Program-made: the position numbers and the translations under genes | DNA from: Lonsdalea quercina subsp. quercina | GTDB taxonomy: Bacteria > Pseudomonadota > Gammaproteobacteria > Enterobacterales > Enterobacteriaceae | Direction of reading: 5' to 3' | Assembly (NCBI RefSeq): GCF_000688655.1 | Contig: NZ_JIBO01000018.1 | Location: 7,949-13,423 of the forward strand | DNA length: 5,475 nucleotides | Shown here: positions 1-5,475 of the stretch, one piece after another | How positions within the stretch are numbered: the first letter of the stretch is position 1 | Layout of the letters: each line of letters starts with the position of its first letter | Notes under the pieces: generated by a model | What the model was told of the DNA's origin: nothing | What the model saw: only the letters and a program-made list of their open reading frames with translations | The model's database searches: none

Positions 1-1135
1 GGCATGTCAGGTAGCGTATACGTTATTCCACACGCCCAATCGTATTGCTCGCATTCGCTCAGCCGACTATATCCGAGAATCCGAGCAGCTGTTTCAGTCC
101 GACGCCGTTCCTATCGATCATTTGATCTCCCCTGAACAGCTCGTGATTGAGAACATCTATAAACTCATCGAATACCCGGGTGCTCTGCAGGTCGTCAACT
201 TTGCTGAAGGGAAAGTGAGTATCGCCGCCGTTAATGCTTACTACGGTGGACCTTTAGTGGGAAGTGCCATCTCGTCAATGCGTGAACATATTCCCCATAT
301 CGATACTCAGGTCGCCGCGATTTTCCGCCATGACAGACCTATCAGGCCACAAGCATCCACGGTAATCGAAGCGGGTGACGAGGTGTTTTTTGTCGCCGCA
401 TCACAGCATATTCGCGCTGTGATGAGCGAATTGCAGCGGCTTGAGAAACCTTACAAACGCATCATGATTGTAGGTGGAGGTAACGTTGGGGCAGGTTTGG
501 CGCACAAGCTGGAAAAAGACTACAGCGTAAAACTGATTGAAAAAGATGAGCAGCGGGCTGCAGAGTTGGCTGAGCTTCTGCAAAATACTATTGTCTTTCA
601 CGGCGATGCGTCCGACCAAGAACTGCTGGCGCAAGAGCATGTTGAACAAATGGATGTCTTCATCGCCATCACTAACGATGATGAAGCAAATATCATGTCA
701 TCCATGCTCGCCAAGCGTCTGGGTGCCAAAAAAGCAATGGTGCTGATTCAACGTCGGGCGTATGTCGATCTTGTGCAAGGAAGTGCGATTGATGTCGCTA
801 TCTCACCTCAGCAGGCGACAATATCCGCGTTGCTGGGGCATGTACGCAAAGCGGATATTGTTAGGGTGTCATCACTACGTCGAGGCGCCGCGGAAGCTAT
901 CGAAGCCATTGCACACGGGGACGAAGGCACTTCAAAAGTGGTTGGTCGTACCGTCGAAAACATCAAGCTCCCGCCAGGTACAACGATTGGAGCCATAGTG
1001 CGAGGCGACAACGTGATCATCGCCACCGGTAAAACTCAGATAGAGCAAGGCGATCACGTCATCATGTTCTTAACGGACAAAAAATATGTTTCTGACGTTG
1101 AACGCTTGTTCCAGCCGAGTCCTTTTTTCTTGTAA
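1..1135 (+). CDS. trkA: Trk potassium uptake system NAD-binding regulator TrkA (5' end missing)
   Basis: TrkA is a peripheral cytoplasmic-membrane protein that binds NAD(H) and gates the TrkH/TrkG potassium channels. The frame is open from base 2, so the gene starts outside the window. The 377 visible codons match E. coli TrkA (458 residues, recalled) from about residue 82, so the first Rossmann fold is mostly absent. Visible parts are the end of RCK domain 1 ([11 protein letters not shown]), its TrkA_C domain ending near EAGDEVFF, then the second RCK domain from about residue 232 with the glycine motif GGGNVGAG and the acidic residue of KLIE that typically contacts the NAD ribose. The second TrkA_C domain ends in FQPSPFFL. 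The TTG at 122 falls inside conserved sequence and is not the start. The stop is TAA at 1133. No terminator separates it from mscL 94 bp downstream, so readthrough is possible. Confidence 0.97.
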   Translation, partial: ACQVAYTLFHTPNRIARIRSADYIRESEQLFQSDAVPIDHLISPEQLVIENIYKLIEYPGALQVVNFAEGKVSIAAVNAYYGGPLVGSAISSMREHIPHIDTQVAAIFRHDRPIRPQASTVIEAGDEVFFVAASQHIRAVMSELQRLEKPYKRIMIVGGGNVGAGLAHKLEKDYSVKLIEKDEQRAAELAELLQNTIVFHGDASDQELLAQEHVEQMDVFIAITNDDEANIMSSMLAKRLGAKKAMVLIQRRAYVDLVQGSAIDVAISPQQATISALLGHVRKADIVRVSSLRRGAAEAIEAIAHGDEGTSKVVGRTVENIKLPPGTTIGAIVRGDNVIIATGKTQIEQGDHVIMFLTDKKYVSDVERLFQPSPFFL

Positions 1136-1168
1136 AAATGACACGAGTAGTCTGGATATGGCGGTAAA

Positions 1169-1196
1169 TGGAAAATCCGTCAGCTCTTGTTAGAAT
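1169..1196 (+). promoter_or_regulatory. Candidate sigma-70 promoter for mscL
   Basis: A -35-like TGGAAA (1169-1174, 4 of 6 to consensus) and a -10-like TAGAAT (1191-1196, 5 of 6) are separated by 16 bp. Transcription would start near 1203, leaving a leader of about 27 nt with the mscL Shine-Dalgarno GGGAGA at 1218-1223. A second possible pair, TTGTTA (1188-1193) and TATTTT, overlaps it. This is a match by eye only. mscL could also be served by readthrough from trkA. Confidence 0.35.
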
Positions 1197-1229
1197 GATT
1201 GAAGTAACTATTTTATTGGGAGAATTAAA

Positions 1230-1637
1230 ATGAGTTTCTTGAAAGGGTTTCGCGAGTTTGCGATGCGCGGGAACGTAGTAGATTTAGCTGTCGGTGTCAT
1301 TATTGGCGCCGCTTTTGGTAAAATCGTCTCTTCTCTGGTTTCTGATATCATCATGCCACCGCTAGGCTTATTGATCGGTGGGATCGACTTCAAGCAATTT
1401 CATCTAGTATTACGTGAAGCCCATGACAATATTCCCGCTGTAGTCATGAACTACGGCGTGTTCATTCAGAACATTTTTGATTTCATCATTGTCGCGCTCG
1501 CTATTTTTGTCGCTATTAATTTAATGAACAAGATGCGTCGCAAAGAGGAAGAGAAACCAGCGGCTCCGCCTAAACCTTCTGCGGAAGAAACGTTATTAAC
1601 AGAAATCCGCGATCTGCTCAAAGAGCAAAATAAATAA
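1230..1637 (+). CDS. mscL: Large-conductance mechanosensitive channel MscL
   Basis: MscL forms a homopentameric inner-membrane pore that opens under high membrane tension and releases solutes during osmotic downshock. The 135-residue length is typical (E. coli 136, recalled). The amphipathic N-terminal helix (FREFAMRGN) leads into TM1 at about residues 15-45, with the narrow-gate residues L19 and V23 and the small-residue motif [10 protein letters not shown] periplasmic loop includes [10 protein letters not shown]2 spans about 75-103 ([12 protein letters not shown] onward) and ends in the basic cluster NKMRRK. A proline/alanine linker leads to the C-terminal bundle helix ending in [12 protein letters not shown]. 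The ATG is preceded by GGGAGA at good spacing. Part of TM1 is nearly invariant relative to E. coli, while the loop and linker differ. The gene is followed by its own terminator and converges on arfA. Confidence 0.98.
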   Translation: MSFLKGFREFAMRGNVVDLAVGVIIGAAFGKIVSSLVSDIIMPPLGLLIGGIDFKQFHLVLREAHDNIPAVVMNYGVFIQNIFDFIIVALAIFVAINLMNKMRRKEEEKPAAPPKPSAEETLLTEIRDLLKEQNK

Positions 1638-1651
1638 ATCAGATGTTAAGT

Positions 1652-1675
1652 GGCTGAATTATTCAGCCGGTTTTT
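1652..1675 (+). terminator. Rho-independent terminator of mscL
   Basis: GGCTGAA (1652-1658) pairs with TTCAGCC (1662-1668) around a 3-nt loop, and the stem is followed by GG and five T residues (1671-1675). It lies 15 bp after the mscL stop. On the minus strand the same hairpin is not followed by a T run, so it should act only in the mscL direction and would limit mscL transcripts running antisense into arfA. Confidence 0.85.
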
Positions 1676-1695
1676 GAGAGGAAAGTTTGTTGCCC

Positions 1696-1905
1696 TCAAA
1701 ACCAGAAAGCCAGTGGTAAAATGCGTTCAATTTTACCACTGGCCTCCCAGTTACCGCCCCCTGCATTTTTGTGCTTACATTTCCGTTGATAGCTTCCTTT
1801 ACCTTTCACTTTTTTCTCCACTCGCTGCCTGAATAACGGGTCATGAAGCAACGCTTCAATCGCGTTATCTTTTATCTGACCTTTTGTATGCCGATAGTTA
1901 GACAT
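1696..1905 (-). CDS. arfA: Alternative ribosome-rescue factor ArfA
   Basis: ArfA enters ribosomes stalled on mRNAs lacking a stop codon and recruits release factor RF2 to hydrolyse the peptidyl-tRNA; it backs up tmRNA trans-translation. The 69-residue product keeps the conserved core: [19 protein letters not shown] (residues 7-25, including A18, needed for activity in E. coli), RQRVEK, then the basic mRNA-channel segment KGKGSYQRK and GNWEASGK. A two-residue expansion (NAGGG) lies near residues 48-52 compared with E. coli as I recall it. The tail, ILPLAFWF, is hydrophobic, as expected for the unstable full-length form. The ATG at 1905 follows an AGGAGA Shine-Dalgarno (1911-1916). A strong hairpin covers codons 55-66, so most product is probably a shorter form made from mRNA lacking its stop. 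It faces mscL and lies 96 bp downstream of yhdN on the same strand. Confidence 0.95.
   Translation of the reverse strand: MSNYRHTKGQIKDNAIEALLHDPLFRQRVEKKVKGKGSYQRKCKHKNAGGGNWEASGKIERILPLAFWF
1709..1743 (-). promoter_or_regulatory. Intragenic arfA stem-loop (RNase III / early-termination element)
   Basis: Positions 1709-1722 are perfectly complementary to 1730-1743: a 14-bp stem with a 7-nt loop (1723-1729). In arfA mRNA the 5' arm starts exactly at codon A55 and the 3' arm ends in codon A66, ahead of the TGA at 1698-1696. In E. coli a hairpin at this place is cleaved by RNase III and can also end transcription, giving arfA mRNA without a stop codon whose product tmRNA tags for degradation. 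Downstream on the minus strand the sequence is U-rich (TTTCTGGTTTT), compatible with partial termination. The pairing is read directly; the function is transferred from E. coli. Confidence 0.85.
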
Positions 1906-2001
1906 CTTTGTCTCCTGAACTTATTGGTTAATTTAATTACCACTTATAATTTCCGCCGCGATTTTAATACCGAACCTCAGACTCGTATAGTGATTTTCAC
2001 A

Positions 2002-2385
2002 TTATTCGTCATCGCTCTCTAGCCGCCCAATGCGGGCACTTAAAGAGGAACGATAACTTCCTCTTAAAAACTGAGTATCAATACCTGCCTGCTGCAAGCG
2101 CAATTCGAGCAATCTTAAACGTTTAGATATCGATTCATAATCAGGATCGTCGATTGCGATCTCCCGCATTATTGCAGAAAGGGTGATGGCTTCTTTGCGA
2201 TCCATCAGCTCAGGGGGAAGATAACCTGCGTTTGCGAGCACATGGTAAACCGCTCGCAACTCCTGAGGCACACACAAATTGTCTTCCAGATGAAGTGGTT
2301 TTCCTCGGCCTGGAAGATCGTCGAATGCGCCTTTTTTTTGAGCTTCGCTGATATGACGTTCAGCCCATTGGTCAATGATGAACAT
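2002..2385 (-). CDS. yhdN: DUF1992 (DnaJ-homologue subfamily C28-like) family protein YhdN
   Basis: This 127-residue cytoplasmic protein resembles E. coli YhdN (122 residues, recalled). It carries the DUF1992 signature near the N-terminus: DQWAERHI, EAQKKGAFDDLPGRGKPL, then VPQELRA.Y..L.NAG.LPPEL, followed by a charged helical segment SKRLRLLELRLQQAG and FLRGSY. No signal peptide, membrane segment or catalytic motif is visible. The biochemical role is unknown; the family name comes from a domain also found in DNAJC28, and there is no J domain here. The start is set at 2385 because GGAGG sits just ahead and the protein then begins MFIIDQWAERH, like MWLLDQWAERH in E. coli. An ATG at 2421 would add 12 residues with no counterpart there. 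A terminator separates it from rplQ upstream. zntR, its E. coli downstream neighbour, is missing. Confidence 0.9.
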   Translation of the reverse strand: MFIIDQWAERHISEAQKKGAFDDLPGRGKPLHLEDNLCVPQELRAVYHVLANAGYLPPELMDRKEAITLSAIMREIAIDDPDYESISKRLRLLELRLQQAGIDTQFLRGSYRSSLSARIGRLESDDE

Positions 2386-2389
2386 ATCG

Positions 2390-2394
2390 CCTCC
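2390..2394 (-). promoter_or_regulatory. Shine-Dalgarno site deciding the yhdN start
   Basis: On the minus strand GGAGG at 2394-2390 precedes the ATG at 2385 by 4 nt. Spacing is slightly short, but the match is strong and fits the homologous N-terminus. No comparable site was noted for the upstream in-frame ATG at 2421. Confidence 0.7.
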
Positions 2395-2416
2395 GGAAAT
2401 GGGTGACCAGAAGTCC

Positions 2417-2445
2417 ATCATAAGCTCAAAACGTCACAAAACGAA
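2417..2445 (-). promoter_or_regulatory. Weak candidate promoter for yhdN
   Basis: On the minus strand TATGAT (2422-2417, 5 of 6 to the -10 consensus) lies 17 bp after TTCGTT (2445-2440), a poor -35. It would give a leader of about 25 nt before yhdN. It is placed between the alpha-operon terminator and the gene, where an independent promoter is needed, but the -35 is too weak to be sure. Confidence 0.3.
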
Positions 2446-2477
2446 TCACAGAGGGGAAGTGGCATAAAGTACAGACG

Positions 2478-2505
2478 AAAAAAAACCGGGTTTCCCCGGT
2501 TTTTT
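2478..2505 (-). terminator. Rho-independent terminator of the alpha operon (after rplQ)
   Basis: Positions 2480-2490 pair with 2495-2505 in an 11-bp stem: a five-pair GC core flanked by six A:T pairs, with a TTTC loop at 2491-2494. Read on the minus strand the stem ends in eight T residues (2485-2478), a strong intrinsic terminator 14 bp past the rplQ stop. On the plus strand it also ends in six T residues, so it can act in both directions. It separates rplQ from yhdN, which lies downstream on the same strand. Confidence 0.93.
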
Positions 2506-2519
2506 CATGCTCTTACAAA

Positions 2520-2933
<414 letters not shown>

Positions 2934-2949
2934 TTAACCTGTGATCCGG

Positions 2950-3939
2950 TTACTCATCAGCAATGCTAGCTGGTGGCCAGTTTTCCAGGCGCATGCCCAG
3001 AGACAGACCACGTGAAGCCAGCACGTCTTTAATCTCAGTAAGAGACTTTTTACCTAAGTTAGGCGTTTTGAGTAGCTCAACTTCGGTACGCTGTACCAGA
3101 TCACCGATGTAGTGGATAGCTTCTGCCTTAAGGCAGTTAGCAGAGCGGACAGTCAATTCCAGATCGTCAACAGGGCGCAGCAGGATCGGATCGAATTCTG
3201 GTTTTTCTTCTTTGACTTCCGGCTGACGTACATCACGTAAGTCAACGAAAGCTTCCAGTTGTTCAGCCAGAATGGTAGCCGCACGGCGGATTGCCTCTTC
3301 AGGATCAATCGTACCATTGGTTTCCATTTCGATGACCAGCTTGTCCAAGTCGGTGCGCTGTTCAACACGAGCTGCTTCAACATTGTAGGCAATACGCTCT
3401 ACCGGGCTGTAGCAAGCATCGACTAACAGGCGACCAATCGGGCGCTCATCTTCTTCCGTATGAATACGGGCAGATGCCGGCACATAACCGCGTCCACGTT
3501 GAACTTTGATGCGCATGTTAATAGACGCGCTTTCATCGGTCAGATGGCAGATTACGTGCTGTGGCTTGACGATTTCAACATCACCGTCGTGGGTGATGTC
3601 GGCTGCAGTCACAGGGCCAATGCCAGATTTATTCAGGGTAAGAATAACTTCATCTTTGCCTTGAACTCTCACCGCCAGCCCTTTCAGGTTGAGCAGGATT
3701 TCCAGGATATCTTCCTGTACGCCTTCTTTGGTGCTGTACTCATGCAGTACACCATCAATCTCAACCTCGGTCACCGCGCAACCTGGCATGGATGAAAGCA
3801 GAATACGGCGCAGTGCGTTACCGAGAGTGTGGCCGAAGCCTCGCTCTAACGGCTCAAGGGTCACCTTGGCGTGCGTCGAACTGACTTGCTCGATATCAAC
3901 CAGGCGCGGTTTTAGAAACTCTGTCACAGAACCCTGCAT
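2950..3939 (-). CDS. rpoA: DNA-directed RNA polymerase subunit alpha
   Basis: RpoA dimerises to start RNA polymerase assembly, and its C-terminal domain binds UP elements and activators such as CRP. The length, 329 residues, equals E. coli, with only a few substitutions by recollection (for example DESASINM and ASARIHTEE). The N-terminal domain (about 1-235) includes [19 protein letters not shown], the conserved dimerisation/beta-contact region. A flexible linker follows ([17 protein letters not shown]). The C-terminal domain (about 250-329) keeps the 265 determinant: R265, N268, C269, K271 in VRSANCLK, and G296, K298, S299, E302 in LGKKSLTE. The ATG at 3939 has AGAGGA upstream. It lies 25 bp after rpsD and 40 bp before rplQ, so transcription depends on the upstream operon promoter. 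Confidence 0.99.
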
Positions 3940-3964
3940 TGTGTCCTCTCTTTGGTACTAAGCC

Positions 3965-4603
<639 letters not shown>

Positions 4604-4615
4604 CTAAAAGCGGCG

Positions 4616-5008
<393 letters not shown>

Positions 5009-5021
5009 TCAATCACCCCGA

Positions 5022-5378
5022 TTATTTCTTGATCGGTTTGCGCGGACCCTTACGGGTACGGGCGTTGGTCTTGGTACGCTGACCGCGAACCGGCAGACCA
5101 CGACGATGACGCAAACCACGATAAGTACCAAGGTCCATAAGACGCTTGATGCTCAGGGTGACTTCACGACGCAGGTCACCTTCAACAACAAACTTGGCAA
5201 CTTCGTCACGTAGCTTTTCGATTTGCTCTTCAGACAGCTCACTGATCTTAACATTTTCAGCAATACCCGTAGCCGCGCAGATAGCCTGCGAGCGGGTTTT
5301 GCCAACACCGTAGATCGCCGTTAATGCGATAACAGTATGTTTATGATCAGGAATGTTAATGCCTGCTATACGGGCCAC
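5022..5378 (-). CDS. rpsM: 30S ribosomal protein S13
   Basis: S13 (uS13) lies in the head of the small subunit and contacts the P-site tRNA and the large subunit through bridge B1. The 118-residue product starts [13 protein letters not shown], has the helix-turn motif [14 protein letters not shown], the central [20 protein letters not shown], and ends in the basic tail [21 protein letters not shown] (RNA/tRNA-contacting). The start is GTG at 5378-5376, as I recall for E. coli, with AGGAG at 5389-5385 six bases upstream. The start codon and codons 2-5 form part of the S4-controlled pseudoknot. It is the first gene of the alpha operon, and its product is made with S11 16 bp downstream. Confidence 0.99.
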   Translation of the reverse strand: MARIAGINIPDHKHTVIALTAIYGVGKTRSQAICAATGIAENVKISELSEEQIEKLRDEVAKFVVEGDLRREVTLSIKRLMDLGTYRGLRHRRGLPVRGQRTKTNARTRKGPRKPIKK

Positions 5379-5432
5379 TATGCACTCCTACAATTTCATA
5401 CAGCAACACCATTCTGAAAAGCCCGTTTTCAG
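5364..5432 (-). promoter_or_regulatory. S4-binding translational operator (pseudoknot) in the alpha-operon leader
   Basis: On the minus strand CTGAAAA (5432-5426) pairs with TTTTCAG (5420-5414) as a 7-bp hairpin whose 5-nt loop CGGGC (5425-5421) is exactly complementary to GCCCG (5375-5371), codons 2-3 of rpsM next to the GTG start. A second long-range helix can form between TGCTGTA (5405-5399) and TATAGCA (5370-5364), including one G-U pair. This matches the known E. coli arrangement, in which an upstream hairpin pairs with early rpsM codons, S4 binds, and a non-initiating ribosome complex is trapped. The Shine-Dalgarno (5389-5385) lies inside the fold. The pairings are read directly; S4 binding is inferred by homology. 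Confidence 0.85.
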
Positions 5433-5475
5433 GATACTCAAATAATGTTGCAGTTACATACAAAAGATTGGCTGG

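Noticed and set aside
122..124. TTG as a possible start for trkA
   Set aside because: The same frame continues upstream to the window edge with conserved TrkA sequence, so this is an internal leucine codon.
1650..1832. 60-codon plus-strand frame running through the mscL terminator and arfA
   Set aside because: It overlaps the terminator hairpin and is antisense to a clear arfA; no support as a gene.
1925..1942. Imperfect inverted repeat just upstream of the arfA ribosome binding site
   Set aside because: Short, AT-rich, with a bulge and almost no loop; no T run follows, and it is what such base composition yields by chance.
1943..1989. Possible arfA promoter (TATAAG or TAAAAT on the minus strand)
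   Set aside because: Acceptable -10-like words exist in this AT-rich gap, but no -35 word at 16-18 bp scores above background by eye.
2386..2421. Upstream ATG adding 12 residues to YhdN
   Set aside because: The extra residues have no counterpart in E. coli YhdN, and a strong GGAGG lies directly ahead of the ATG at 2385.
3460..3795. 111-codon open frame on the plus strand opposite rpoA
   Set aside because: Antisense shadow of rpoA, with no recognisable domain or convincing ribosome binding site.
5433..5475. Search for the rpmJ 3' end and an alpha-operon promoter at the right edge
   Set aside because: No L36 C-terminal codons and no convincing -35/-10 pair are visible; the leader is cut by the window edge, so neither can be annotated.

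Overview
The window is an ordinary chromosomal segment of a gammaproteobacterium of the order Enterobacterales. It runs from the end of trkA, through mscL, arfA and yhdN, into the alpha ribosomal-protein operon read from its 3' end. RpoA, L17, S4, S11 and S13 agree almost residue for residue with the Escherichia coli proteins as I remember them. TrkA, MscL, ArfA and YhdN differ more, which points to a genus outside Escherichia/Salmonella. I cannot name the genus from sequence alone.

Layout, left to right. Positions 1-1135 hold the last 377 codons of trkA (+), the NAD-binding regulator of potassium uptake. Positions 1230-1637 hold mscL (+), the large mechanosensitive channel, followed by a terminator. 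Facing it on the minus strand is arfA (1696-1905), the backup ribosome-rescue factor, with a 14-bp perfect hairpin inside its last codons. Upstream of arfA on the same strand is yhdN (2002-2385), a small DUF1992 protein. A strong hairpin terminator (2478-2505) ends the alpha operon. The rest is that operon on the minus strand, in transcription order rpsM (S13), rpsK (S11), rpsD (S4), rpoA (RNA polymerase alpha) and rplQ (L17), with gaps of 16-40 bp. The right edge lies in the rpsM leader, where a hairpin and its pairing partner around the GTG start rebuild the known S4-repressor pseudoknot. rpmJ should lie just beyond the edge.

The genes fall into three groups. TrkA and MscL handle potassium and turgor. 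ArfA works in translation quality control. The alpha operon makes ribosome and RNA polymerase parts and is under S4 feedback.

I see no undescribed system here. The points most worth checking are the arfA hairpin, which makes the gene its own non-stop substrate; the absence of zntR, which lies between arfA and yhdN in E. coli; and the S4 pseudoknot. No tRNA, rRNA, IS element, CRISPR array or phage trace is visible, and no gap between genes exceeds 300 bases.
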